Assembly: GCF_016801865.2 (NCBI RefSeq)
Contig: NC_068938.1
Coordinates: forward strand, 69,653,025 to 69,717,024
Reading direction: 5' to 3'
Origin: Culex pipiens pallens
Lineage: Eukaryota > Arthropoda > Insecta > Diptera > Culicidae
DNA: 64,000 nt
Within the stretch, counting starts at the first letter, position 1, and the number at the start of each line of letters is the position of its first letter. Below are positions 12,211 through 25,200 of this stretch, piece after piece. The position numbers and the translations under genes were made by a program. The notes under the pieces were generated by a model. The model saw nothing but the letters and a program-made list of their open reading frames with translations, made no database searches and was not told where the DNA came from.

Positions 12211-13198
12211 GGGTGGGTACGTTTTTCAAAAAGTTCTCGGATCAAGTTTTAGTATGGTTCCCCTTGTAGGGCATGCCCATAGGGACTTTCATGCCAAATA
12301 TCAGCTCATTTGGTTGCAAACTGGCTGCGCGCATCAGGGTTAAAGTTTACATGGGAATTACTATGGGAAATTTGAACTTTTTGTTCAAACGCTCCTACAG
12401 GTCTGGGAAAATCACGCGCCAACTTCTGGTATGGTCAGGCCTATGGGGAATGGTCTGGAGAACACTTTTCCCGAAGAGAGCATATGGATTCGTTGTCCCT
12501 AGACCTGGCGCATCGGCAAACAATCCGATGTCTCCGGAATCAACGGTTTTCCCTCAAAAAGCATCAAATTTTCCTTAGCATGCTATGAAAGCTTGATGAA
12601 CACCGCGACGCCATACGTCAGGCAGCTACCACGTGGTTGAAATATTTGCAAAAAAAATACAAATTTGCTATGCAAAGATTCTGAATTCGACTAAATAATA
12701 TCAGGATTACTCGAAATGATCATTTTCTAGTTAAAAGAAGGTTTGCAATTAAATATTCCAGCCGTTTCTCACCCACGTGGTAGCTGCCTGACGTATGGCG
12801 TCGCGATGTTCATCGAGCTTTCATAGCATGCTAAGGAAAATTTGATGCTTTTTGAGGGAAAACCGTTGATTCCGGAGACATCGGATTGTTTGCCGATGCG
12901 CCAGGTCTAGGGACAACGAATCCATATGCTCTCTTCGGGAAAAGTGTTCTCCAGACCATTCCCCATAGGCCTGACCATACCAGAAGTTGGCGCGTGATTT
13001 TCCCAGACCTGTAGGAGCGTTTGAACAAAAAGTTCAAATTTCCCATAGTAATTCCCATGTAAACTTTAACCCTGATGCGCGCAGCCAGTTTACAACCAAA
13101 TGAGCTGATATTTGGCATGAAAGTCCCTATGGGCATGCCCTACAAGGGGAACCATACTAAAACTTGATCCGAGAACTTTTTGAAAAACGTACCCACCC
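12211..13198. mobile_element. Foldback element, 428-bp arms
   Basis: TA duplications (12209-12210, 13199-13200) flank arms 12211-12638 and 12771-13198, separated by a 132-bp AT-rich spacer. The tips are GGGTGGGTACGTTTTTC. The arms are so alike that a 101-codon ORF on each strand (12273-12578 and 12831-13136) gives the same peptide; at least one difference between the arms is silent. The peptide has no recognisable domain and is probably not expressed. Size and structure fit a foldback or large-TIR non-autonomous DNA transposon. Confidence 0.75.
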
Positions 13199-13375
13199 TA
13201 GTATGTATGTATGTGACCAAAATTCTCACTGAGTTTTCTCAGCACTGGCTGAACCGATTTTGACCAAACCAGTTGCATTCGACTTGGTTTAGGGTCCCAT
13301 ACATCGCTATTGAATTGTTTGAAGTTTCGATAACTAGTTCAAAAGTTATGTATAAAAATGTGTTTTCACATATAT

Positions 13376-13960
13376 CCGGATCTCATTTATATGCATGTAA
13401 ACGATGTCCGGATCCATCATCCGACCCATCGTTGGTTAGGCAATTGAAAGACCTTTCCAACGAGTCCACAACATTGAAGATCTGGCAACCCTGTCTCGAG
13501 TTATGACCACTTAAGTGATATATTTGTACTTTTTTGATGCCGGATCTCACTTAAATGTATGTAAACGATGTCCGGATCCATCATCCCACCAATCGTTAGT
13601 TGGGTAATTGAAAGACCTTTCCATCGAGTCCACAACGTTGAAGATCTGGCAACCCTGTCTCGATCTCACTTAAATGTATGTAAACGATGTCCGGATCCAT
13701 CATCTAACCAATCGTTAGTTAGGTAATTGAAAGACCTTTCCAACGAGTCCACAACGTTGAAGATCTGGCAACCCTGTCTCGAGTTATGACCACTTAAGTG
13801 ATATATTTGTACTTTTTTGATGCCGGATCTCACTTAAATGTATGTAAACGATGTCCGGATCCATCATCCGACCCATCGTTGGTTATGTAATCAAAAGATC
13901 TTTCCAACGAGTCCAAAACATTGAAGAACTGGCAACCCTGTATCGAGTTATTACCACTTA
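13376..13960 (+). repeat. Tandem repeat of about 165 bp, four units
   Basis: Units start near 13376, 13542, 13663 and 13823 at the motif GGATCTCA(C/T)TTA. Each continues with GTAAACGATGTCCGGATCCA and CTGGCAACCCTGT. The second unit is shortened by about 45 bp. It is part of the surrounding interspersed repeat. Confidence 0.75.
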
Positions 13961-14095
13961 AGTTATATCTATGTACTTATTTTTCTGGATCTAAAAAAAT
14001 AGTTGAAGTATGTGTCCAAACCGCTCATATTACCCATTGTTGGTAAAAAGTGAGGAAGGCACCAACCACATAGGTGGATTAAGTTAGTTTTTAAA

Positions 14096-15939
14096 GATAA
14101 AACTGATGTCGAAGTCAAACGCAAGCACCATACCTTTCTGTAAAAATGCAACAAAATGATGTTTAGATGGTAAAAAATAATAAAATTTAATGAAAGTTAT
14201 TGGCATTTAAGAGGAAAAATAGTGTAATTTCAATACTCAACCAAATATTGTTGTTTTGAACAACTTCAACACTTAAACTCAAATGATTACACCAAACACT
14301 TTCATACATCGACAGCCTAGTTTAAAGATGCGTTTGATCACCCTCCCTTGCAACTCCGGAGAGCAGATAAGAAAAGTTCTTGTCATTCCTAATGACGATA
14401 GGAATTATCCATCGTCATATCACTCAACATTTTCTCGTCATCGTCGTCAGCCTTCTCGTCCTGCAACAAATCAACCGTCTTCCACCCTCAAATAACCCCC
14501 TCGCTCTCTCGAGCCGACCTCATTTTTAGTCACCCAGAATTTCACCCAGCAAAATGTGAAAATGGGAAAGATTTGCCATATTATATTCATCATCCATCCA
14601 GCTCGGCCAGACAGTCGACTGATGAGTCCCCGGATTGCGGAGATATGACCGGTGCTCATCGTCGGTTCGGCTCGGCCCCCGCCGTAGCTGATGATGTGCA
14701 AAATGTGTAATGAGACGGAACAGGACGATAGTGACGAGACTGGCCACCTCCTCCCGCACAGGACGGTTGGAAGGCACTTCGAAGAAACCACTTCCGGGCG
14801 ATGACGCACCTGGGTGGAAAATCCTCCGGCGTTCGTAACATTCCAAGCACACTTGAGCGGCCATTCCGAAGGGGGCCTGTATAATTACGTGAACAGTCCG
14901 CAGTTCCACGAGCTGGAACATCATTTCGTTAGAGTGGACCATGTTTCAACAAGGACCTGAGCCCTCGTCCTTTTGCCCAATTTTTTCGAGCAGAGATTCA
15001 CCAAAAGAAGCGTCCACTCGATTCAGCTGCATTACACGGTTGTTGAGAGTGAAAAAGACGCTCGAACCTCGGCTCCCTTTTTTTCAACAACTCATTTATA
15101 ACGCAAGGTAAAGTCCAAGTGGTCATTACATAATTGAGTTTAAATTTTCAAGTGGCCGTCCGGTTTCAACAGGGTTCATCATCAAAAAACGGAAAGGTTT
15201 CTGGCAGGTTGAGCTTCAGGTTGGGCAATTGAACTAAATTATGACGGTAAATTTCTTTAAAGATTTCTGCTTAAAGTTTTTTGAATCATTAAATTACAAA
15301 TCATATCATTAACATTTTTGCAACACATTCAAAAAATCCTCGTGCAATTTCACTCAAATATGCGAATTGAAATTCCCTGAACATCTCACCCAGACCAAGT
15401 GGAAGCAACGACTCCCACATTTAACGTAATTTAATTCACAATTTTCAGTTCATGTAGAGAAAGCACATCCATTCGCAAAAAAAAATCCCAATCTAATTCT
15501 CCAGAGCAGCAATTTTCGGAGCACTTTGAGGCTATTTGGCTGTTTGTTTTGAAAATTATATCGCTACCCCTAATTTACCAGCAACAACAGCCAGCCAACC
15601 GTAACTCCCTTGCCTCCTTGAAAAGCTGGTTGGCTATAGGAAGGGACCGGATGGTTAATGCATTCTAAATGTGTGCCTTCAGGATCGTCTCGACGGTGGA
15701 AACCTTTCTCCAATCCCAGCACATAGTTGGCTCCGGGCATTTTCCGAGTTTTCTGACGGGGAAAGAAGGAAACCCCAACATTACTATTTCGAGGGTGTTT
15801 GTGAATATTTTTCAACACATGCTGGATTTGAAATTCAGCCATCGTGTCAGTTAGATTGAAATTGAAGCATCTAACATTATTTTTCAAACGAACACTTTAA
15901 CAAAATACAGTTCCAATTTTCGCAATATATCTAACATGT
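14096..15939. other. No gene recognised; probably low-copy
   Basis: The part 14283-15080 has moderate GC and overlapping ORFs on both strands, none with a domain or splice sites I can support. It could be conserved noncoding or decayed sequence. Nothing is recognised in 15081-15939. Confidence 0.4.
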
Positions 15940-16580
15940 GGGTAATTCTCCGCCAACTCACACAGCAGTTGCCCCGACCCCTCTTCGATTTGCGTGAAAC
16001 TTTGTCCTAAGGGGTAACTTTTGTCCCTGATCACGAATCCGAGGTCCGTTTTTTGATATCTCGTGACGGAGGGGCGGTACGACCCCTTCCATTTTTGAAC
16101 ATGCGAAAAAAGAGGTGTTTTTCAATAATTTGCAGCCTGAAACGGTGATGCGATAGAAATTTGGTGTCAAAGGGACTTTTATGTAAAATTAGACGCCCGA
16201 TTTGATGGCGTACTCAGAATTCCGAAAAAAACTATTTTTCATCGAAAAAAACACTAAAAAAGTTTTAAAAATTCTCCCATTTTCCGTTACTCGACTGTAA
16301 AAATTTTTGGAACATGTCATTTTACGGGAAATTTAATGTACTTTTCGAATCTACATTGACCCAGAAGGGTCATTTTTTCATTTAGAACAAAATTTTTCAT
16401 TTTAAAATTTCGTGTTTTTTCTAACTTTGCAGGGTTATATTTTAGAGTGTAACAATGTTTTACAAAGTTGTAGAGCAGACAATTACAAAAATTTTGATAT
16501 GTAAACATAAGAAGTTTGCATATAAACAATCACGAGTTATCGCGATTTTACGAAAAAAAAGATTTGAAAAAGTTACTTTT
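15940..16580. repeat. Interspersed repeat (GGGTAATTCTCCGCC family), copy 2
   Basis: This is the uninterrupted partner of the repeat at 11103-11955. It carries an extra segment (about 16032-16047 and 16168-16230) absent from copy 1. Confidence 0.65.
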
Positions 16581-19365
16581 TGCGTTTCTCTTTGTTTCGT
16601 CGTCCGTGTCTGTCGCGGGTGACCATGAACGGCCATGATCGACGACGACCAACTTTTTTTTCATCAGCATGTTTTAATGAGCTTTTTGTTGAATTTTCTT
16701 TCTTTTAATGTGTTCTAACATTGACCAAAATATTAGATCGATCTGACGTCTACACAGCCAGAGTTATTCAGCTGTCTCATTGTAGACGCACTTGGCAGGA
16801 ATAATGAGACAGCTGGGGAACAATGAGACTCTCTACACAAATCAATACTTTTCTAGTAAAACATCATGTTTTTATATTGTTCCATTGCAGGTAACTTGCT
16901 TTGAATATTTTCAAGCAATTTTGTCAACATGAAACTTCAATTAACAAAAGTTATACTGCCCACCATTGAAAAAACGGCTAATATCCACTTTTGGCAAAAA
17001 CAAGATATTAGCACCAGGTGGTAGAGGATGTTCCAACGCATCTCCTGGAACTTGAATTTCACTGAAATAGTGTTTAGACTTGGCTGCCGATGTGAAAAAC
17101 CAAACGGCTAATATGCCACTCTTATGGGAAATTGCCTTGACGGAGATTTTGTGACAAACACTAAAACGCGTTTTTCTCGGAATACTTGATTTGGCATAAT
17201 AGCCAAATTTTCAATTATGGGCAATATACTAAAAATTATTAAAATTTTGTAAAATCCATATATTTTACCAAATAACTTTATTTTTTTGATTAAATGGAGT
17301 TCAAACTCAATAAATATGCCAAAAATCACTTCCAATTCATGTTTTGAAAGATTTCCATAGATATTGAAAAGTTTAATGAAGAAAAATCAAAGTGTCTCAT
17401 TGTTACCGATGGGCCGAAAAAAGTGGGGAACAATGTGACAATCCTGGATTCTAGGTATATTCCAAATTTTGGTCAAACCTAATAAAAGGACATTGTAGTC
17501 CAACTTATACCCTGTAAAATGACGAAAGAAATTTGAAGACATATTAGTTTTAGTGTTAATTTTTGTCCATAATTTTCTTTTACAACCCAGAAACAAACAT
17601 TTATGAATAACTTTGCAAGGGAGCGTCCTTCGAATATGGCAGAATGGTATCTTAGACATACCTTTTCCCCAAATATGAGCCTGATTGGTTTAAACTACGT
17701 CTTGTGAGAGCCATTTTTTCATTGTTCCCCGTGTCTCATTGATGACTACTCTACCCTACATTATAATTCAACTTTCACTACATTGTGGGCTTTTGAACTT
17801 CCGCTCCAAATGGTTATCCCAAAAAAGCAGCTAGTTCTATTGAGCCCTGCACCAATTATCGTACATCTCATTATTGCATAAAGGTGTGCAATTATTCTTG
17901 GAATTCATCCCAAAGCAAAATAATTTGTTTTGCACCCGGAGAATTCCTTTGATCGCACACGTCAAATAATAATTAGACGCGCTCATGGCCTCTTGATGAT
18001 CTCCGCATGAATGTATGTATGTGCTCGATTGTATGTGTGCCCGGCTCACGAGTCAACACCATCAGAAAAAGCACGCCACGCCGCGGAAAACAAAAGATGA
18101 AAGGACCTCATTTCCCACTTAGTTCATTATGATGTGGTGCCAACCAAGACTCCTCTCACGCAGAATTCCACCACCCCTTATACCCCGCAGGTGGGACCTC
18201 CAACCACGTGGTGGTGCTCCAAGGCGTCACGCTGTGGTTGAGGCTTATAAAACAAAGACCCGTGGTGTTGAGGCTGAATACCTGTGGAAAACTGTTTAAT
18301 TGAGTTCAATTTTCCTTCTTTTCTTCCCATTCTTGGACGGCATACAGCCGCTCGTCACAGTTTTTCCTCGAGATTTCTGTTTTAATTATACATAAGTGGA
18401 GCACCCTTTTCTAACATGGTGGCTGGTGGCGTTGACTTTCATCTTTGGCTGACTGCCGGTGAATGTCTTGCAAAGCAACTCTTTTTTTTTCCTTCCAAAC
18501 AAACTTCCAGAGAGTTGGCGCACTAAGGAAAATTGCACATAATTAATGTTATACTTTACGGTTATTTAGTAGCATCGCGCGAATTTGCGACCACACCCAA
18601 GAGGACCCTCAACGCGAAGGTTTCCCAGCCCAGCCGGATGAACCTCCCCGGCCACAAGAACTCGAGTGCCCAATTAGTGGCGGCTTGGCTGGCACGTTAT
18701 CCTTTTGCTCTGGGTTTAGAGGTGTGACACCAGAACTAATTAGAACCTCTTGAGCTGCTGTTCGGCGCTGTTTGGTTCGGTTGGTGACAGATCGTCAGCA
18801 GACTCGAACAACTTCAAAGTTGCTTTTGTAGAGCTGGAAAGGCTCTTTTCGGTCGGAGGTCGGTCTGCGACGAGTGGATGCGCTGTTTTGACCCGCGGCT
18901 TCAAATTTAAGAGGATGCGTTATTGACTGTGCGATACGATTTTCCGTCCTAATGAGATAATTAGGATGATGAATACTAATTACTGGCAACTTGATACAAT
19001 GTTTCACAGTGTGGATGCTTGCCCCTCCCCCGCACTGCAAAGGGTTGATTGATTCGCATCAGTGACAAGATGAAAGGGTGTGTTTGCGTTATTTAACGGC
19101 GCAGTAACGAATTGAGAGCACACTCAACTCATGTGTGAGCTAATTAGGGACAGGAAATGGATTTGTGGTTGATTCGCTCATAAATTTTGATTATTCAAAA
19201 TATAATATTCTAAATTTTTAAAATTACAAGTAACCGAATCAAAGTTTAACAACACTGATTTATTTCAATAACGAAGAATCAAAAGCCATCTGAATTAAAA
19301 ATTTAGTAATGATATATAAAAAAGTAGAAGAGCAATTCTCTCAAAAGTAGGTAAATTTCATGCAT
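16581..19365. other. No gene recognised; repeat-like left half
   Basis: At 16581-17757 the motif CAATGAGAC/GTCTCATTG recurs. A hairpin lies at 16769-16816 (CAGCTGTCTCATT and its inverse). The right edge CTCTACCCTA at 17757 resembles a transposon end, but the matching left end was not found. The part 17760-19365 looks low-copy. Confidence 0.4.
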
Positions 19366-20251
19366 TAGGGCTAGTGATTTTTCACGGCAGAAAAATCGAA
19401 ATTACGCGGCATGTTAGTTTCTGAAAACATGGATTTCACGGTAATTTCACGGCACTCTAAAATCTGCTCAAAATAAACATAAAAATTTTCTGTTTCAGCA
19501 TAATTATGAGCAGAAAAGTGTCTGAAAAAGTAAGCAGTAGTTCAAGATACAAATAAAAATATATTTACTTTGAAAAAAAAATATTGGTTTAATTTTTTGA
19601 AACTATGCTAAATTTTTGTCAGCTAAGTTATTATTCAGCTATTTAAATTTTACTGAGATTTTAGAAATTGATTTTGCTAAAATATCTCTAAAACGAAGCG
19701 AATCGTAAAAGTAAATTCCGCAAAATTAATTTTATACAAATTTTGTTTATTTTCCTAAATTTCAGCAAAAGATAATTCTTGAATTTAAACGAACTGTAGG
19801 CTAAATTCATTTGAAATATTTTTTTACATTTATTAAATAATTCTAGAAAATTATGATACCATACAAAATGCAAAGTAAATTTTATTTCAACATGTGAAAC
19901 CAATTGACGAAAAAACTTTAATCATAATCATAATATAAAAATTCTTTTTCCCATTTATCGCACCATATAGATAAATATTGCTGGAAATTTGCAATGAATT
20001 ATCTGTACATCGAAGAATATTGTAATGAACAATATATTTAAAAAAAATCTGTTTTCAATTTGCCTTGCATTTTTTAAATATTTGGTAACTTGAAAAGTGT
20101 ACGATGAAAAAATCAATGTTCTGGAAAGTAATTTTTCTAATAATTATTTAAAATTTCGCAGCAATTCACGGTATTTACTAAATATAACGGCCAGGGGCAA
20201 ATTTCACTGATTACGCGGCTTCTGAGAAATCGCGAAAAATCACGAGCCTTA
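19366..20251. mobile_element. hAT-like MITE (CACGGC subterminal family), copy 1
   Basis: TIRs are TAGGGCTAGTGATTTTTC (left) and its inverted partner TAAGGCTCGTGATTTTTC (read from the right end), with TTCACGG and ACGCGGC motifs repeated near both ends. Flanking 8-mers TCATGCAT and TCATGATA match at five of eight positions, which would fit an old TSD. It has no ORF. Copy 2 is at 25936-27268 and a right-end piece at about 58920-59023. Confidence 0.65.
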
Positions 20252-20384
20252 TCATGATATTTAAATTAATTCTCAATTCAGAAATAAAAACAAAAAGCTG
20301 AGATTCTCTTGTTTCTCTTCAATAAAAATATTTTCATTATTTCAAAATTAATCTAGAAATGGCTAGATAAACAAAATCTATCTA

Positions 20385-20477
20385 CACTGAAATAAAAAAA
20401 AAAAGAACAAGATTCCTATGTTCTAGGAATATTGCCTTCTTTCTTTATTTTGTAATAAGAAAACACCAATTTCAGTG
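20385..20477. mobile_element. Short MITE, 93 bp, TA target
   Basis: TA (20383-20384, 20478-20479) bounds CACTGAAAT and ATTTCAGTG ends. It also has an internal AAGATTCCTATGTTCTAGGAAT hairpin-like stretch. Confidence 0.6.
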
Positions 20478-20521
20478 TAGCAAATGATCTGATAACAACA
20501 AGGGCAATATCGTGACTTTTA

Positions 20522-20688
20522 CACAGAAAAAATCAATTCTCGTAATCGTGAATTAAGTTCACGAATGTGAGAACCACGAAGGAATTTATTCATGAGTATG
20601 GTGCATTTGCACTATAAACGTATGTTCCTTCGTTGTTTTCGCATTCGTGAATTTAATTCACGATTTCGAGAATTGATTTTTTTCCGGG
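20522..20688. mobile_element. MITE, 167 bp, long TIRs, TA target
   Basis: TA at 20520-20521 and 20689-20690. Imperfect arms of about 60 bp start CACAGAAAAAATCAATTCTC and end with the inverse. Both arms carry CGTGAATTNAATTCACG-type palindromes. Confidence 0.7.
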
Positions 20689-20690
20689 TA

Positions 20691-22092
20691 TGTATAGTTT
20701 TCGGTAAATCGATTCCAGAGCCAGATTTTCTAAAAAAAATATTTTAATTTTTTTTTACCAAGTCAACTTTCCTTTAAAAACTCTTTACCGTAAGACAGTC
20801 TGGACCTCATCCTAATACTTCCATTTTAAACACCCACCATTTGGCGAAAAAGTCTAAACAGCAACATTTCACCACCAGAATGCCTCCAGAACACTGCGGA
20901 TGCCAAACTGACTCCGTCGTTTCTAAGTGGTGTTTGTTTTTGAAATGTCGCTTGTTTTCTCTCTAAATACACAAACATAAATAAATAAATAAATTTGTTA
21001 TATTATTTTCTTCCTGCCGTTCCTAATGGCAGTTAGCATCAACAGCAGCAACCCACCACAAATAGAGTGCTTATAAGCATTATATCGTATAGAACCTCTT
21101 CACCCGTTTTATTTTGGGGTGGAGGGCAGTTTTCGGCACTGTCCACGCAAAGTTTGTGCCTGAAAAGGGGTTAAATTTGTCACAAAACGGCCGAATGGCG
21201 GCGGCGTCGACTTCTGTTTCTGATGTTTATACGCGACGCGCCAACCGCCGACGCTGCTGGCCTCCATGATAATGACTCCGCCTGCGGGACGCCTTATGAG
21301 GCCACCCCTTAAAGTGGCAATTTCCATAATTAAAACCAGCCTGTCTGGTGCACACTGGCGAAACAGTTAATTGATTCTGGATTGCTGCTGGGGAGTTTTT
21401 GGGAGCAGACTTTTGAATTTAAATCATAGAAAATTTAAAAATTAAAGTTTTCTCTGAACAAAACACAAAAAGTGAAAGTTTCCAGTCAATTGTCATACAA
21501 AATGCTCAACGAGGAACTTCCTTTGGTCATTATCTTGCCTATATATACTCCTACTAGTCTTACCTGGTACATTTACTAAAGGTAGCTTAGTAGCCCCAGT
21601 CGGTAAATCACCTCCTCCCCCCCGGAACCCACCTCCAATGATGTCGTATCATCATTATCATCAACACCCGTTCACTTCAAGTTCGCGCGCCAGTCATCAT
21701 TATCTGTTATTTCCTTTTTTCCGCCGACGTCCCCCCACAGACGACACACAAACACACCGACACCGGTAACAATTGTCGACACTTTGAATTTCCCCATTAT
21801 CTAGGATTTCTTTAAGTCTGATTTTCCTTTTCCTTCACGGCTGTAGGACGGCGGCCAGGAAAAAAACCCTTTATCACCCAACCAAATCGATCTCCCTCAA
21901 GACACTAAGCGGCGGTGAGGGATTAGTTGGGTTCAATATTAAAAATGTTACTTAATCTACCTCTTTTCAAGTTTGTGTGTCTTTTCAATTTTCAATTTAT
22001 TTTTGAAATATTTTCCAACTGGTAAGGTTTTTCTCAAAACTATTATTTTTAAAACATGTAGTGGGGTGGGCCACACAAGGTCCATGCACTAT
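20691..22092. other. No gene recognised; probably low-copy
   Basis: Moderate-GC sequence at 20800-21920 with only short ORFs. There is a TAAA run near 20982-20996. Confidence 0.4.
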
Positions 22093-22645
22093 TTTGCCTT
22101 CCTCACCTCACTGAGGCAAGGCTATAAAATCACTCAAAAATTGAACTTTTTAAATAAGCCTCCCAGATATACCTTTACGTATACATATCGACTCAGAATC
22201 AAATTCTGAGCAAATGTCTGTGCGTGTGGATGGACGTAGAATTTTTTTTCTCACTCACTTTTCTCGGAACTGGCTCGACCGATTTTGTCCGGATCTATGT
22301 TTTTGAATTTGCCTTCAGGTTCTTTAAGTCTTTTTTAAATTTCATCCGGCTTGGTGCAGTACTTTAAAAGATATGTTCGAAAAACTGTTTTGGTTGATAC
22401 TAAAAAGGGTCATTATTTACATGATTTGAAAGCTCCGGCGGATAGCTGTCGGAACTTTACGCTCAGTGCACGCACACAAACACTGCAGTGCTTTCAAATG
22501 GTTCATTAAATTTATCATACCTAGATGGCAGCACTCAGATGTATAGTGTCTTTACTAAGTAAGCGTTAGCCAAAGCTTTCGTAGTGTGTGGTTGCAAGGC
22601 TTTTAGGAGGAAGGCAGCAACCACCTTCCGGTGGATTAAGTAACG
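22093..22645 (+). repeat. GCCTTCCTC-family repeat, copy 2
   Basis: It starts TTTTGCCTTCCTCACCTCAC and ends GGAGGAAGGCAGCAACCACC plus GTGGATTAAGTAACG. It shares TACGTATACATATCGACTCA with the other copies. There is no coding sequence. Confidence 0.65.
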
Positions 22646-22710
22646 TTTTTTTTAAGTGTTTTCAATAGTGTTTAAAACAATAGTTGCATTGATAATTCTT
22701 ATTTTAAATT

Positions 22711-23981
22711 CCGGGGTGACTTTGATAGTCATAGATTCTCTTGTTGAAACCAGATTGAAGGTGTTCACATTTTATGTTTAAGTCAAATGTACCATCAATA
22801 AAGTTGCTGATATAGTTGTTGAGAAAAAAAAATCTATCTATATTTAGTGTACTAATTTTATAAGCTTTATAACAAAATACATATAAATTTTAGGTAAAAT
22901 TGTGAACAAGTCAGAATTTTGCCTGAGATGTGTTTAAACTATTGATGTATATAAATTTATCGATTCATATTGCATTTTAAAATAATTTCGAAGCACGTAT
23001 CAAAAGTTTTCACATTTTTTATGAAATTTGTGCTACAGTCATCCCACAAATTCGGAACACTTTTGTGATAATTTATCAATAGCATGCCAAATGGATCTTT
23101 TCTGTCGACCCTACTATTTTTAGGACCTTTATTTGGACATTCTCATGCTATTTCACTGGTAAAAGTAGTACTTTTTGAACAAAAACTCAATTTCAAGACT
23201 ATTTTACCCTGAGCAGCAAAACACTGCATCCAAATTGCCTGTTCTATAATTGTGGGATGTTATTGTGCCCCCCACAATTGTGGAACACCTGAATTTAACT
23301 GATATTTTCACGAAAAAATTTATCAGACCATTCATAAAACACAACTAAGCTTGAATTGCATCGGTTTCAGTGCGTGAAGCAAGGCGTGAAGTCATTATTT
23401 TGTAAAAAGTATGTACTCATGGAGAGAACCCAAGTTTGTATACATCCGAAGAAAAAAGTGTTCCGAATTTGTGGATTTCAAGGGTCAAAGTTTTTCTTCA
23501 AAAACTTGATATAAAAGTTAAAATTTTCAGTTGTTTGATACAGCATTCGAAAGATCGCAAGAAAAGCTTTCAAATGAAGGTAAAGGTAATAATCATTAAG
23601 TTCAATTATCGATTTGCTATGATTTTTTGAACATTGGCCGATCTGTAAACTGTTCCGAATATGAGGGATGACTGTACAGAAAATGCCTTTAAAATTGGAT
23701 TTTTTTTAAATTATGATTCAAAATATTTTATATTTACAAACATATTTTACCTTCTCTTTGTGGAAAATTGTACAAAGAATCCGGAAATGCATTCAGTTTT
23801 TAGATTTGAAATCATGTTCATTGAGAAGTGTAAAGGAGTGTAAACTTCGAACACTTCTATACCACGGTCAGTATGATTCCATACCATTCCGTACGTATTT
23901 AATTTGTACTCTTAATTTTGCGTAAAAATATCAAACCTATCAAAGTCACCCCAGCTATCAAAGTCACCCCGTTTTACGGTA
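22711..23981. mobile_element. MITE with GGGGTGACTTTGATAG ends, carrying a nested MITE
   Basis: The left end is CCGGGGTGACTTTGATAG. The right end is CTATCAAAGTCACCCC, duplicated, then GTTTTACGGTA. The left tip appears shortened, so the TSD cannot be set. The element at 23036-23674 is inside it. Confidence 0.6.
23036..23674. mobile_element. Tc1/mariner-type MITE, 639 bp, nested
   Basis: TA duplications at 23034-23035 and 23675-23676. The tips are CAGTCATCCC and GGGATGACTG, with ATTCGGAACA/CTGTTCCGAAT motifs next to them. It has no transposase ORF. Confidence 0.75.
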
Positions 23982-24107
23982 TTTAGATTTAAATAGAAGC
24001 GCAATCAACTATTTTTTTTACATGTTTGGACTTATCATTGAATTTTTTATTTACAGTACATACCGCATTAATTTTTGTTGTATTACAACTTTATTTGTGT
24101 GAAATGC

Positions 24108-24352
24108 GAAACGAAGTTGACTTTATAGCTGTCGGCCACCATTGCTAGTACCAACCACTAGTGTCTTCCTTTTTATCTACAAGGACTTCGCCGCCCTGGG
24201 CTCCTAAGTGTATGAAAGTATGGCACGGAGCGACGGCGCCGAATACCCATATTTACACAAAGAATTTTAGAGCGCCCGCCGCGGGATTCGAACCGGCGAC
24301 CTCTGGATTGTGAGTCCAGTGCGCGGTCCAATTGATCCACACGGGCGGGACA
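24108..24352 (-). mobile_element. tRNA-derived SINE, copy 2
   Basis: Inverted copy of 2117-2359, nearly identical over the whole length. Its own perfect 10-bp TSD TGTGAAATGC lies at 24098-24107 and 24353-24362. Box B reads GGTTCGAATCC on the minus strand. Two copies with different TSDs prove independent retroposition events. Confidence 0.88.
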
Positions 24353-24560
24353 TGTGAAATGCATTTTGTTGTATAATGCCTTTTAGAAACATTTTTTGTA
24401 ATGATTTGTTGAAACCGTGACTTGTAGCTTAATTTTTTATGTTTATTTACTGAAATTAGAGTTGAGGGACATAAACATTTGAAAATTTTTGTCAACAGAC
24501 ATATTTAGTTTAATTTAGAAAAAAAAATCATTTTACCATGTTTGTTCGACCGTCTATTAA

Positions 24561-25200
24561 AAAACGTTACTTAATCCACCTTTCGGTGGTTGGTGCCTTC
24601 CTCGCATTCATAAAGTGATTACACCACACAGCCTCAAAAAAGTATATACATAACACTTATTTTTATCAAAATATCTGAGATTCATGATAGATCTGGACAA
24701 CTTTTTCATCAAAATATTTGAGATCCGGCCTCAAAAAAGTGTATAAATAACACTTAAGTGCTCATAACTTTTGATGGGGTTGTCAGATCTTCAATCTTTT
24801 GGAAAGCTCTTTCAAATATCTTTCAAACAATATATAGCATGACGGGGTTTCTTACAAAAATCACCCTTTTTACAATCTTCCGAAGTTTAGCTTATCGTTT
24901 TTTGAGCATAACTTTTGAAGTACTTATCTAAACTTCATAATATTAACTAGGGTCTTGTGGAAACCCAAGACGGATCGAATGAGACCAAAACGGTCCAAAT
25001 CGATTCAGCCAGTCCGGAGATAATCGTGTGCATATTTTTCGGTGCACGGACTTACATACATACACACGCACAGACATTTGTTCAAAATTTGATTCTGAGT
25101 CGATAGGTATACGTGAAGGTGGGTCTACGAGGTCGAATAAAGAAGTTCATTTTTCGAGTGATTTTATAGCCTTGCTTCAGTAAGTTGAGGAAGGCAAAAA
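24561..25200 (-). repeat. GCCTTCCTC-family repeat, copy 3 (inverted)
   Basis: It starts with ACGTTACTTAATCCACC and GTGCCTTCCTC and ends TGAGGAAGGCAAAAAT, the inverse of copies 1 and 2. No ORF. Confidence 0.65.

Larger units (their letters stand above)
12031..14095 (+). repeat. GCCTTCCTC-family repeat, copy 1, with nested foldback element
   Basis: It begins TTTGCCTTCCTCACTGAGG and ends GTGAGGAAGGCACCAACCAC plus GTGGATTAAGT. The same ends bound 22093-22645 and, inverted, 24561-25200; a piece is at 26815-27017. The ends are partly inverted (GCCTTCCTC/GAGGAAGGC). It has no ORF. A TGTGTATG microsatellite (12151-12207), the foldback at 12211-13198 and a 165-bp tandem repeat (13376-13960) lie inside. 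Confidence 0.65.

Noticed and set aside
12273..13136. Two identical 101-codon ORFs as a gene pair
   Set aside because: They are the arms of one foldback element and have no recognisable domain.
13376..13960. CRISPR-like direct repeats
   Set aside because: About 165-bp units with no short repeat/spacer alternation, in a eukaryotic interspersed repeat.
16769..17757. A complete transposon with GTCTCATTG motifs
   Set aside because: A plausible right end was seen at 17757 but no matching left TIR or TSD could be found.
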